Assembly (NCBI RefSeq): GCF_040115645.1
Contig: NW_027096016.1
Span: forward strand, 186,001 to 250,000
From: Euwallacea fornicatus
Lineage: Eukaryota; Arthropoda; Insecta; Coleoptera; Curculionidae
Reading direction: 5' to 3'
Length of the DNA: 64,000 bases
In this document: positions 52,808 through 64,000 of the stretch, in pieces
How positions within the stretch are numbered: the first letter of the stretch is position 1
Layout: the number at the start of each line of letters is the position of its first letter
Notes under the pieces: generated by a model
What the model saw: the letters and a program-made list of their open reading frames with translations, nothing else
Told to the model about the DNA's origin: nothing
Database searches by the model: none
Position numbers and translations under genes: made by a program

Positions 52808-54567
52808 TTCGGCAAATGAAGACCAAATTTGTTAAACAAAGTGTCAAATTAATCAGCTCGACAAGGTTATGAAGATGTCACAACACATCATGATTGCATC
52901 TTGTTGAATTTCCAAGAAAAATAGTACTTTATGTGCTCAAACACACAACTTTTGTGACTTTTCCAATTTTGAAGCTCGATAACTGTGGCAAATGTGGACC
53001 AAATTTGTTAAATAAAGTGTCAAATTAATCAGCTCCACGAGATTTTGAATATGTCACAACACATCATGATTGCATCTTGTTGAATTTCCAAGAAAAATAG
53101 TACTTTATGTGCTCAAACACACAACTTTTGTGACTTTTCCAATTTTGAAGCTCGATAACTTTGGCAAATGTGGACCAAATTTGTTAAACAAAGTGTCAAA
53201 TTAATCACCTCAACGAGATTTTGAAGATGTCACAACACATCATGATTACCTCTTGTTGAACTTCCAAGAAAAATAGTACTTTATGTGCTCAAACACACAA
53301 CTTTTGTGACTTTTCAAACTTTGAAGCTCGATCGCTTCGGCAAATGAAGACCAAATTTGTTAAACAAAGTGTCAAATTAATCAGCTCGACGAGATTTTGA
53401 AGATGTCATAACACATCATGATTACCTCTTGTTGAACTTCCAAGAAATATAGTACTTTATGTGCTCAAACACACAACTTTTGTGACTTTTCAAACTGTGA
53501 AGCTCGATCGCTTCGGCAAATGAAGACCAAATTTGTTAAACAAAGTGTCAAATTAATCAGCTCGACGAGATTTTGAATATGTCACAACACATCATGATTG
53601 CATCTTGTTGAACTTCCAAGAAAAATAGTACTTTATGTGCTCAAACACACAACTTTTGTGACTTTTCAAACTTTGAAGCTCGATAACTTCGGCAAATGAA
53701 GACCAAATTTGTTAAACAAAGTGTCAAATTAATCAGCTCGACAAGGTTATGAAGATGTCACAACACATCATGATTGCATCTTGTTGAATTTCCAAGAAAA
53801 ATAGTACTTTATGTGCTCAAACACACAACTTTTGTGACTTTTCCAATTTTGAAGCTCGATAACTGTGGCAAATGTGGACCAAATTTGTTAAATAAAGTGT
53901 CAAATTAATCAGCTCCACGAGATTTTGAATATGTCACAACACATCATGATTGCATCTTGTTGAATTTCCAAGAAAAATAGTACTTTATGTGCTCAAACAC
54001 ACAACTTTTGTGACTTTTCCAATTTTGAAGCTCGATAACTTTGGCAAATGTGGACCAAATTTGTTAAACAAAGTGTCAAATTAATCACCTCAACGAGATT
54101 TTGAAGATGTCACAACACATCATGATTACCTCTTGTTGAACTTCCAAGAAAAATAGTACTTTATGTGCTCAAACACACAACTTTTGTGACTTTTCAAACT
54201 TTGAAGCTCGATCGCTTCGGCAAATGAAGACCAAATTTGTTAAACAAAGTGTCAAATTAATCAGCTCGACGAGATTTTGAAGATGTCACAACACATCATG
54301 ATTACCTCTTGTTGAACTTCCAAGAAATATAGTACTTTATGTGCTCAAACACACAACTTTTGTGACTTTTCAAACTGTGAAGCTCGATCGCTTCGGCAAA
54401 TGAAGACCAAATTTGTTAAACAAAGTGTCAAATTAATCAGCTCGACGAGATTTTGAATATGTCACAACACATCATGATTGCATCTTGTTGAACTTCCAAG
54501 AAAAATAGTACTTTATGTGCTCAAACACACAACTTTTGTGACTTTTCAAACTTTGAAGCTCGATAAC
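52808..54567 (+). repeat. 5-mer HOR Y-Z-V2-W-X (880 bp), two copies
   Basis: Copies at 52808-53687 and 53688-54567. The W monomer of the first (53336) has GATGTCATAACAC, whereas the second (54216) has the ancestral CACAACAC. This is the shortest complete unit of the family and probably its basic module. Confidence 0.88.
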
Positions 54568-55800
54568 TTTGGCAAATGTGGACAAAATTTGTTAAACAAA
54601 GTGTCAAATTAATCAGCTCGACAAGGTTATGAAGATGTCACAACACACCATGATTACATCTTGTTGAACTTCCAAGAAAAATAGTACTTTATGTGCTCAA
54701 ACACACATATTTTGTGACTTTTCAAACTCTGAAGCTCGATAACTTTGGCAAATGTGGACCAAATTTGTTACACAAAGTGTCAAAGTAATCACCTCAACGA
54801 GGTTTTGAAGATGTCACAACACATCATGATTACCTCTTGTTGAACTTCCAAGAAAAATAGTACTTTATGTGCTCAAACACACAACTTTTGTGACTTTTCA
54901 AACTTTGAAGCTCGATAACTTCGGCAAATGAAGACCAAATTTGTTAAACAAAGTGTCAAATTAATCAGCTCGACAAGGTTATGAAGATGTCACAACACAT
55001 CATGATTGCATCTTGTTGAATTTCCAAGAAAAATAGTACTTTATGTGCTCAAACACACAACTTTTGTGACTTTTCCAATTTTGAAGCTCGATAACTGTGG
55101 CAAATGTGGACCAAATTTGTTAAATAAAGTGTCAAATTAATCAGCTCCACGAGATTTTGAATATGTCACAACACATCATGATTGCATCTTGTTGAATTTC
55201 CAAGAAAAATAGTACTTTATGTGCTCAAACACACAACTTTTGTGACTTTTCCAATTTTGAAGCTCGATAACTGTGGCAAATGTGGACCAAATTTGTTAAA
55301 TAAAGTGTCAAATTAATCAGCTCCACGAGATTTTGAATATGTCACAACACATCATGATTGCATCTTGTTGAATTTCCAAGAAAAATAGTACTTTATGTGC
55401 TCAAACACACAACTTTTGTGACTTTTCCAATTTTGAAGCTCGATAACTTTGGCAAATGTGGACCAAATTTGTTAAACAAAGTGTCAAATTAATCACCTCA
55501 ACGAGATTTTGAAGATGTCACAACACATCATGATTACATCTTGTTGAACTTCCAAGAAAAATAGTACTTTATGTGCTCAAACACACAACTTTTGTGACTT
55601 TTCAAAATGTGAAGCTCGATCGCTTCGGCAAGTGAAGACCAAATTTGTTAAACAAAGTGTCAAATTAATCAGCTCGACGAGATTTTGAATATGTCACAAC
55701 ACATCATGATTGCATCTTGTTGAACTTCCAAGAAAAATAGTACTTTATGTGCTCAAACACACAACTTTTGTGACTTTTCAAACTTTGAAGGCTCGATAAC
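54568..55800 (+). repeat. Mosaic R-S-Y-Z-Z-V2-X
   Basis: Seven monomers including a tandem Z pair (55096, 55272). Private changes: GGACAAAATTTG (54568 monomer), ACGAGGTTTTG (54744) and GGCAAGTGAAG (55624). V2 at 55448 ends CAAAATGTG. The last monomer is 177 bp with the extra G at 55790-55791. Confidence 0.82.
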
Positions 55801-56856
55801 TTCGGCAAATGTGGACCAAATTTCTTAAAAAAAGTGTCAAAGTAATCACCTCAACGAGATTTTAAAGATGTCACAACACATCATGATTACATCTTGTTGA
55901 ACTTCCAAGAAAAATAGTACTTTATGTGCTCAAACACACAACTTTTGTGACTTTTCAAAATGTGAAGCTCGATCGCTTCGGCAAATGAAGACCAAATTTG
56001 TTAAACAAAGTGTCAAATTAATCAGCTCGACGAGATTTTGAATATGTCACAACACATCATGATTGCATCTTGTTGAATTTCCAAGAAAAATAGTACTTTA
56101 TGTGCTCAAACACACAACTTTTGTGACTTTTCAAACTGTGAAGCTCGATCGCTTCGGCAAATGAAGACCAAATTTGTTAAACAAAGTGTCAAATTAATCA
56201 GCTCGACGAGATTTTGAATATGTCACAACACATCATGATTGCATCTTGTTGAACTTCCAAGAAAAATAGTACTTTATGTGCTCAAACACACAACTTTTGT
56301 GACTTTTCAAACTTTGAAGCTCGATAACTTCGGCAAATGTGGACCAAATTTCTTAAACAAAGTGTCAAAGTAATCACCTCAACGAGATTTTAAAGATGTC
56401 ACAACACATCATGATTACATCTTGTTGAACTTCCAAGAAAAATAGTACTTTATGTGCTCAAACACACAACTTTTGTGACTTTTCAAACTGTGAAGCTCGA
56501 TCGCTTCGGCAAATGAAGACCAAATTTGTTAAACAAAGTGTCAAATTAATCAGCTCGACGAGATTTTGAATATGTCACAACACATCATGATTGCATCTTG
56601 TTGAATTTCCAAGAAAAATAGTACTTTATGTGCTCAAACACACAACTTTTGTGACTTTTCAAACTGTGAAGCTCGATCGCTTCGGCAAATGAAGACCAAA
56701 TTTGTTAAACAAAGTGTCAAATTAATCAGCTCGACGAGATTTTGAATATGTCACAACACATCATGATTGCATCTTGTTGAACTTCCAAGAAAAATAGTAC
56801 TTTATGTGCTCAAACACACAACTTTTGTGACTTTTCAAACTTTGAAGCTCGATAAC
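55801..56856 (+). repeat. 528-bp trimer Q-X-X, two copies
   Basis: Copies at 55801-56328 and 56329-56856. Q has TTTCTTAAA and GATTTTAAAGATG; the X monomers have CGATCGCTTCGG starts and GAATATG. The first Q carries CTTAAAAAAAGTG, which the second Q (CTTAAACAAAGTG) does not. The latter is the state in other Q monomers. Confidence 0.87.
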
Positions 56857-58792
56857 TTTGGCAAATGTGGACCAAATTTGTTAAACAAAGTGTCAAATTA
56901 ATCAGCTCGACAAGGTTATGAAGATGTCACAACACATCATGATTGCATCTTGTTGAATTTCCAAGAAAAATAGTACTTTATGTGCTCAAACACACAACTT
57001 TTGTGACTTTTCCAATTTTGAAGCTCGATAACTTTGGCAAATGTGGACCAAATTTGTTAAACAAAGTGTCAAATTAATCAGCTCGACAAGGTTATGAAGA
57101 TGTCACAACACATCATGATTGCATCTTGTTGAATTTCCAAGAAAAATAGTACTTTATGTGCTCAAACACACAACTTTTGTGACTTTTCCAATTTTGAAGC
57201 TCGATAACTGTGGCAAATGTGGACCAAATTTGTTAAATAAAGTGTCAAATTAATCAGCTCCACGAGATTTTGAATATGTCACAACACATCATGATTGCAT
57301 CTTGTTGAATTTCCAAGAAAAATAGTACTTTATGTGCTCAAACACACAACTTTTGTGACTTTTCCAATTTTTAAGCTCGATAATTGTGGCAAATGTGGAC
57401 CAAATTTGTTAAACAAAGTGTCAAATTAATCAGCTCCACGAGATTTTGAATATGTCACAACACATCATGATTACCTCTTGTTGAACTTCCAAGAAAAATA
57501 GTACTTTATGTGCTCAAACACACAACTTTTGTGACTTTTCAAACTTTGAAGCTCGATCGCTTCGGCAAATGAAGACCAAATTTGTTAAACAAAGTGTCAA
57601 ATTAATCAGCTCGACGAGATTTTGAAGATGTCATAACACATCATGATTGCATCTTGTTGAATTTCCAAGAAAAATAGTACTTTATGTGCTCAAACACACA
57701 ACTTTTGTGACTTTTCCAATTTTGAAGCTCGATAACTTTGGCAAATGTGGACCAAATTTGTTAAACAAAGTGTCAAATTAATCAGCTCGACAAGGTTATG
57801 AAGATGTCACAACACACCATGATTGCATCTTGTTGAACTTCCAAGAAATATAGTACTTTATGTGCTCAAACACACAACTTTTGTGACTTTTCAAACTGTG
57901 AAGCTCGATCGCTTCGGCAAATGAAGACCAAATTTGTTAAACAAAGTGTCAAATTAATCAGCTCGACGAGATTTTGAATATGTCACAACACATCATGATT
58001 GCATCTTGTTGAACTTCCAAGAAAAATAGTACTTTATGTGCTCAAACACACAACTTTTGTGACTTTTCAAACTTTGAAGCTCGATAACTTTGGCAAATGT
58101 GGACCAAATTTGTTAAACAAAGTGTCAAATTAATCAGCTCGACAAGGTTATGAAGATGTCACAACACACCATGATTACATCTTGTTGAACTTCCAAGAAA
58201 AATAGTACTTTATGTGCTCAAACACACATATTTTGTGACTTTTCAAACTCTGAAGCTCGATAACTTTGGCAAATGTGGACCAAATTTGTTACACAAAGTG
58301 TCAAAGTAATCACCTCAACGAGATTTTGAAGATGTCACAACACATCATGATTACCTCTTGTTGAACTTCCAAGAAAAATAGTACTTTATGTGCTCAAACA
58401 CAAAACTTTTGTGACTTTTCAAACTTTGAAGCTCGATAACTTCGGCAAATGAAGACCAAATTTGTTAAACAAAGTGTCAAATTAATCAGCTCGACAAGGT
58501 TATGAAGATGTCACAACACATCATGATTGCATCTTGTTGAATTTCCAAGAAAAATAGTACTTTATGTGCTCAAACACACAACTTTTGTGACTTTTCCAAT
58601 TTTGAAGCTCGATAACTTTGGCAAATGTGGACCAAATTTGTTAAACAAAGTGTCAAATTAATCAGCTCGACAAGGTTATGAAGATGTCACAACACATCAT
58701 GATTGCATCTTGTTGAATTTCCAAGAAAAATAGTACTTTATGTGCTCAAACACACAACTTTTGTGACTTTTCCAATTTTGAAGCTCGATAAC
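56857..58792 (+). repeat. Mosaic with hybrid monomers
   Basis: Eleven monomers: Y2-Y2-Z-Z'-hybrids-X-R-S-Y-Y2. The 57385 monomer has CCAATTTTTAAGC before it and starts TGTGG but lacks TTAAATAAAG. The 57561 monomer joins a W start (CATAACAC) to a Y-type end. The 57737 monomer joins an R-type start to AAGAAATATAG and CAAACTGTG, a W-type end. Confidence 0.78.
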
Positions 58793-59673
58793 TTTGGCAA
58801 ATGTGGACCAAATTTGTTAAACAAAGTGTCAAATTAATCACCTCAACGAGATTTTGAAGATGTCACAACACATCATGATTACATCTTGTTGAACTTCCAA
58901 GAAAAATAGTACTTTATGTGCTCAAACACACAACTTTTGTGACTTTTCAAAATGTGAAGCTCGATCGCTTCGGCAAATGAAGACCAAATTTGTTAAACAA
59001 AGTGTCAAATTAATCAGCTCGACGAGATTTTGAATATGTCACAACACATCATGATTGCATCTTGTTGAACTTCCAAGAAAAATAGTACTTTATGTGCTCA
59101 AACACACAACTTTTGTGACTTTTCAAACTTTGAAGGCTCGATAACTTCGGCAAATGTGGACCAAATTTCTTAAAAAAAGTGTCAAAGTAATCACCTCAAC
59201 GAGATTTTAAAGATGTCACAACACATCATGATTACATCTTGTTGAACTTCCAAGAAAAATAGTACTTTATGTGCTCAAACACACAACTTTTGTGACTTTT
59301 CAAACTGTGAAGCTCGATCGCTTCGGCAAATGAAGACCAAATTTGTTAAACAAAGTGTCAAATTAATCAGCTCGACGAGATTTTGAATATGTCACAACAC
59401 ATCATGATTGCATCTTGTTGAATTTCCAAGAAAAATAGTACTTTATGTGCTCAAACACACAACTTTTGTGACTTTTCAAACTGTGAAGCTCGATCGCTTC
59501 GGCAAATGAAGACCAAATTTGTTAAACAAAGTGTCAAATTAATCAGCTCGACGAGATTTTGAATATGTCACAACACATCATGATTGCATCTTGTTGAACT
59601 TCCAAGAAAAATAGTACTTTATGTGCTCAAACACACAACTTTTGTGACTTTTCAAACTTTGAAGCTCGATAAC
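58793..59673 (+). repeat. Duplicate of the V2-X-Q-X-X block
   Basis: This 881-bp block matches 55448-56328 in monomer order. The two share the rare CAAAATGTG ending, the extra-G GAAGGCTCG (59135-59136 here) and CTTAAAAAAAGTG in Q (59146). The offset is 3345 bp, 19 monomers plus one base. Confidence 0.86.
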
Positions 59674-60729
59674 TTTGGCAAATGTGGACCAAATTTGTTA
59701 AACAAAGTGTCAAATTAATCAGCTCGACAAGGTTATGAAGATGTCACAACACACCATGATTACATCTTGTTGAACTTCCAAGAAAAATAGTACTTTATGT
59801 GGTCAAACACACATATTTTGTGACTTTTCAAACTCTGAAGCTCGATAACTTTGGCAAATGTGGACCAAATTTGTTACACAAAGTGTCAAAGTAATCACCT
59901 CAACGAGATTTTGAAGATGTCACAACACATCATGATTGCCTCTAGTTGAACTTCCAAGAAAAATAGTACTTTATGTGCTCAAACACACAACTTTTGTGAC
60001 TTTTCAAACTTTGAAGCTCGATAACTTCGGCAAATGAAGACCAAATTTGTTAAACAAAGTGTCAAATTAATCAGCTCGACAAGGTTATGAAGATGTCACA
60101 ACACATCATGATTGCATCTTGTTGAATTTCCAAGAAAAATAGTACTTTATGTGCTCAAACACACAACTTTTGTGACTTTTCAAACTTTGAAGCTAGATAA
60201 CTTTGGCAAATGTGGACCAAATTTCTTAAACAAAGTGTCAAAGTAATCACCTCAACGAGATTTTAAAGATGTCACAACACATCATGATTACATCTTGTTG
60301 AACTTCCAAGAAAAATAGTACTTTATGTGCTCAAACACACAACTTTTGTGACTTTTCAAACTTTGAAGCTCGATAGCTTCGGCAAATGAAGACCAAATTT
60401 GTTAAACAAAGTGTCAAATTAATCAGCTCGACGAGATTTTGAATATGTCACAACACATCATGATTGCATCTTGTTGAACTTCCAAGAAAAATAGTACTTT
60501 ATGTGCTCAAACACACAACTTTTGTGACTTTTCAAACTTTGAAGCTCGATAACTTTGGCAAATGTGGACCAAATTTGTTAAACAAAGTGTCAAATTAATC
60601 AGCTCGACAAGGTTATGAAGATGTCACAACACACCATGATTACATCTTGTTGAACTTCCAAGAAAAATAGTACTTTATGTGCTCAAACACACATATTTTG
60701 TGACTTTTCAAACTCTGAAGCTCGATAAC
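59674..60729 (+). repeat. Mosaic R-S-Y-Q-X-R
   Basis: Six monomers. Private changes are GTGGTCAAAC near 59800, GATTGCCTCTAGTTG near 59936-59947 and AAGCTAGATAAC near 60192. The X monomer at 60378 follows GATAGC rather than GATCGC, a rare return of the left-domain ending. Confidence 0.8.
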
Positions 60730-62668
60730 TTTGGCAAATGTGGACCAAATTTGTTACACAAAGTGTCAAAGTAATCACCTCAACGAGATCTTTAAAATGA
60801 CACAACAATTCATGATTGCATCTTGTTGAATTTCCAAGAAAAATAGTACTTTATGTGCTCAAACACACAAGTTTTGTGACTTTTCAAACTTTGAAGCTCG
60901 ATAGCTTCGGCAAATGAGGACCAAATTTGTTAAATAGAGTGTAAAATTAATCAGCTCGTCGAGATTTTGAATATGTCACAACACATCATGATCGCATCTT
61001 GTTGAATTTCGAAGAAAAATAGTACTTTATGTGCTCAAACACACAACTTTTGTGACTTTTCAAACTTTGAAGCTCGATAACTTTGGCAAATGTGGACCAA
61101 ATTTGTTAATCAAAGTGTCAAATTAATCAGCTCGACAAGGTTATGAAGATGTCACAACACACCATGATTACATCTTGTTGAACTTCCAAGAAAAATAGTA
61201 CTTTATGTGCTCAAACACACATATTTTGTGACTTTTCAAACTCTGAAGCTCGATAACTTTGGCAAATGTGTACCAAATTTGTTAAACAAAGTGTCAAAGT
61301 AATCACCTCAACGAGATTTTGAAGATGTCACAACACATCATGATTACCTCTTGTTGAACTTCCAAGAAAAATAGTACTTTATGTGCTCAAACACACATAT
61401 TTTGTGACTTTTCAAACTTTGAAGGCTCGATAACTTCGGCAAATGTGGACCAAATTTCTTAAACAAAGTGTCAAAGTAATCACCTCAACGAGATTTTGAA
61501 GATGTCACAACACATCATGATTACCTCTTGTTGAACTTCCAAGAAAAATAGTACTTTATGTGCTCAAACACACAACTTTTGTGACTTTTCCAATTTTGAA
61601 GCTCGATAACTTTGGCAAATGTGGACCAAATTTGTTAAACAAAGTGTCAAATTAATCAGCTCGACAAGGTTATGAAGATGTCACAACACACCATGATTGC
61701 ATCTTGTTGAATTTCCAAGAAAAATAGTACTTTATGTGCTCAAACACACAACTTTTGTGACTTTTCCAATTTTGAAGCTCGATAACTTTGGCAAATGTGG
61801 ACCAAATTTGTTAACCAAAGTGTCAAATTTTTCAGCTCGACGAGATCTTTAAAATGACACAACAATTCATGATTGCATCTTGTTGAATTTCCAAGAAAAA
61901 TAGTACTTTATGTGCTCAAACACACAACTTTTGTGACTTTTCCAATTTTGAAGCTCGATAACTTTGGCAAATGTGGACCAAATTTGTTTACCAAAGTGTC
62001 AAATTATTCAGCTCGACGAGATATTTAAAATGACACAACAATTCATGATTGCATCTTGTTGAATTTCCAAGAAAAATAGTACTTTATGTGCTCAAACACA
62101 CAACTTTTGTGACTTTTCCAATTTTGAAGCTCGATAACTTTGGCAAATGTGGACCAAATTTGTTAACCAAAGTGTCAAATTAATCAGCTCGACGAGATCT
62201 TTAAAATCACACAACAATTCATGATTGCATCTTGTTGAATTTCCAAGAAAAATAGTACTTTATGTGCTCAAACACACAACTTTTGTGACTTTTCCAATTT
62301 TGAAGGCTCGATAACTTCGGCAAATGTGGACCAAATTTGTTACACAAAGTGTCAAAGTAATCACCTCAACGAGATTTTGAAGATGTCACAACACATCATG
62401 ATTACCTCTTGTTGAACTTCCAAGAAAAATAGTACTTTATGTGCTCAAACACACATATTTTGTTACTTTTCAAACATTGAAGCTCGATAACTTCGGCAAA
62501 TGAGGACCAAATTTGTTAAACAGTGTGTCAAATTAATCACCTCAACGAGATTTTGAAGATGTCACAACACATCATGATTACCTCTTGTTGAACTTCCAAG
62601 AAAAATAGTATTTTATGTGCTCAAACACACAACTTTTGTGACTTTTCAAACTTTGAAGGCTCGATAAC
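60730..62668 (+). repeat. Diverged stretch rich in private changes
   Basis: Eleven monomers with more private substitutions than the neighbouring blocks. The 60730 monomer joins an S start (TTACACAAAG) to ATCTTTAAAATG. The 60906 monomer has TAGAGTGTAAAATT, CTCGTCGAG, GATCGCATC and TTCGAAG. The 61258 monomer has GTGTACC. The 61787 and 61963 monomers have AAATTTTTCAG and TTTACC with AAATTATTCAG. The 62139 monomer has AAAATCAC. Three of these monomers are 177 bp (extra G at 61424-61425, 62305-62306 and 62658-62659). Confidence 0.82.
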
Positions 62669-63900
62669 TTCGGCAAATGTGGACCAAATTTCTTAAACAA
62701 AGTGTCAAAGTAATCACCTCAACGAGATTTTAAAGATGTCACAACACATCATGATTACATCTTGTTGAACTTCCAAGAAAAATAGTACTTTATGTGCTCA
62801 AACACACAACTTTTGTGACTTTTCAAACTGTGAAGCTCGATCGCTTCGGCAAATGAAGACCAAATTTGTTAAACAAAGTGTCAAATTAATCAGCTCGACG
62901 AGATTTTGAATATGTCACAACACATCATGATTGCATCTTGTTGAACTTCCAAGAAAAATAGTACTTTATGTGCTCAAACACACAACTTTTGTGACTTTTC
63001 AAACTTTGAAGCTCGATCGCTTCGGCAAATGAAGACCAAATTTGTTAAACAAAGTGTCAAATTAATCAGCTCGACGAGATTTTGAAGATGTCACAACACA
63101 TCATGATTACCTCTTGTTGAACTTCCAAGAAATATAGTACTTTATGTGCTCAAACACACAACTTTTGTGACTTTTCAAACTGTGAAGCTCGATCGCTTCG
63201 GCAAATGAAGACCAAATTTGTTAAACAAAGTGTCAAATTAATCAGCTCGACGAGATTTTGAATATGTCACAACACATCATGATTGCATCTTGTTGAACTT
63301 CCAAGAAAAATAGTACTTTATGTGCTCAAACACACAACTTTTGTGACTTTTCAAACTTTGAAGCTCGATAACTTTGGCAAATGTGGACCAAATTTGTTAA
63401 ACAAAGTGTCAAATTAATCAGCTCGACAAGGTTATGAAGATGTCACAACACACCATGATTACATCTTGTTGAACTTCCAAGAAAAATAGTACTTTATGTG
63501 CTCAAACACACATATTTTGTGACTTTTCAAACTCTGAAGCTCGATAACTTTTGCAAATGTGGACCAAATTTGTTACACAAAGTGTCAAAGTAATCACCTC
63601 AACGAGATTTTGAAGATGTCACAACACATCATGATTACCTCTTGTTGAACTTCCAAGAAAAATAGTAATTTATGTGCTCAAACACACAACTTTTGTGACT
63701 TTTCAAACTTTGAAGCTCGATAACTTCGGCAAATGAAGACCAAATTTGTTAAACAAAGTGTCAAATTAATCAGCTCGACAAGGTTATGAAGATGTCACAA
63801 CACATCATGATTGCATCTTGTTGAACTTCCAAGAAAAATAGTACTTTATGTGCTCAAACACACAACTTTTGTGACTTTTCCAATTTTGAAGCTCGATAAC
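62669..63900 (+). repeat. Terminal mosaic Q-X-W-X-R-S-Y
   Basis: Seven monomers of right-domain types. Private changes are GATAACTTTTGCAAATG at the start of the 63549 monomer, where one G of GGCAAATG is replaced, and TAGTAATTTATG near 63665. Confidence 0.82.
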
Positions 63901-64000
63901 TGTGGCAAATGTGGACCAAATTTGTTAAATAAAGTGTCAAATTAATCAGCTCCACGAGATTTTGAATATGTCACAACACATCATGATTGCATCTTGTTGA
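63901..64000 (+). repeat. Partial Z monomer cut by the window end
   Basis: The first 100 bases of a Z-type monomer (TGTGGCAAATG, TTAAATAAAG, CTCCACGAG, GAATATG). The array clearly continues past the window edge, as it presumably does to the left of base 1. Confidence 0.93.

Larger units (their letters stand above)
1..64000 (+). repeat. 176-bp satellite array, 363 full monomers plus a partial
   Basis: The whole window is a head-to-tail tandem array of one monomer family. The block TTTGGCAAATG or TTCGGCAAATG recurs every 176 bases from position 1. Phase tracking gives monomer starts on 1+176k up to 19361, then 19536+176k up to 32912, then 33089 onward with twelve further single-base insertions. 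No inversion, gap, transposon or unique sequence was seen. Near-invariant blocks are CTTGTTGAA, CCAAGAAAAATAGTA, TATGTGCTCAAACAC and GACTTTTC. Variation concentrates at a few diagnostic sites. Arrays like this with near-nucleosome-length monomers are typical of centromeric or pericentromeric heterochromatin; that role is inferred here. I do not recognise the family. Confidence 0.98.

Noticed and set aside
55801..55976. A-tract CTTAAAAAAAGTG as a regulatory or polyadenylation signal
   Set aside because: It is a one-base change (C to A) in CTTAAACAAAGTG and recurs at 59146 as part of a duplicated block. There is no transcript context.
1..64000. CRISPR array
   Set aside because: The repeats are direct and regular, but there are no unique spacers: the whole 176-bp period is repeated, and there are no cas genes.
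1..64000. Bacterial or phage genome region
   Set aside because: No coding frames longer than 69 codons in 64 kb and wholly tandem structure are incompatible with a bacterial or phage region.
1..64000. Telomeric or subtelomeric repeat
   Set aside because: No TTTAGGG, TTAGGG or similar short telomere repeats were seen, and the array does not end within the window.
1..64000. Embedded retrotransposon or other mobile element
   Set aside because: Monomer phase is preserved throughout except for 14 single-base changes. Any inserted element would break it by hundreds of bases.
1..64000. Inverted array segment
   Set aside because: Every monomer reads GGCAAATG to GAAGCTCG in the plus direction. I saw no reverse-oriented monomer.

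Overview
The window is a single, unbroken, head-to-tail array of one satellite DNA family. There is no gene, RNA gene, transposon or unique sequence anywhere in it. The monomer is 176 bp. Following the recurring block (T/A)T(T/C)GGCAAATG from base 1, I count 363 complete monomers plus a 100-base partial one at the right edge. All lie in the same orientation. Only 14 monomers depart from 176 bp in net length: one of 175 bp (1-base deletion near 19515) and thirteen of 177 bp. The first monomer is about 36% G+C (63 of 176 bases, counted by hand).

Organism: a long homogeneous satellite with a monomer near nucleosome length and nested higher-order repeats (HORs) is typical of centromeric or pericentromeric heterochromatin in a eukaryote. 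The monomer length and A+T-rich character fit many flowering plants, but I do not recognise this satellite family and cannot name a species. The centromere assignment is inference.

Layout. (1) 1-7216: A-type monomers in a 9-mer HOR (1584 bp), with a 6-mer deletion version and a second 9-mer version. (2) 7217-11264: a 6-mer HOR (1056 bp), about three copies. (3) 11265-17424: a mosaic with only short local repeats, including a 352-bp dimer. (4) 17425-20943: a transition where new markers (CAATTTTG, ACAAGGTTATG, TGTGGCAAATG, TTAAATAAAG) first appear. (5) 20944-32383: a 14-mer HOR (2464 bp, two copies) and its 10-mer core (1760 bp, three further copies), with a 7-mer fragment between them. (6) 33265-47175: six units, each opening with a 177-bp monomer carrying TTTAATG and CAAACCC, with 9, 9, 14, 18, 11 and 18 monomers. 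(7) 48408-54567: a compact family of 4-, 5-, 6- and 9-mer units. (8) 54568-64000: a mosaic with a 528-bp trimer, an 881-bp duplicated block and a more diverged stretch near 60.7-62.7 kb.

How it works together: the pattern suggests successive local amplifications by unequal exchange or replication-based duplication. Each block is homogenised internally, and hybrid monomers mark the exchange points. Short dyads (TTTGTTAAACAAA, CTCGACGAG, CACAACTTTTGTG) recur in most monomers. The only long open frames, three nearly identical 69-codon reverse-strand frames, are explained by a single T-to-G change in three monomers and are not genes. I found no undescribed gene system; what is of interest is the nested repeat architecture.
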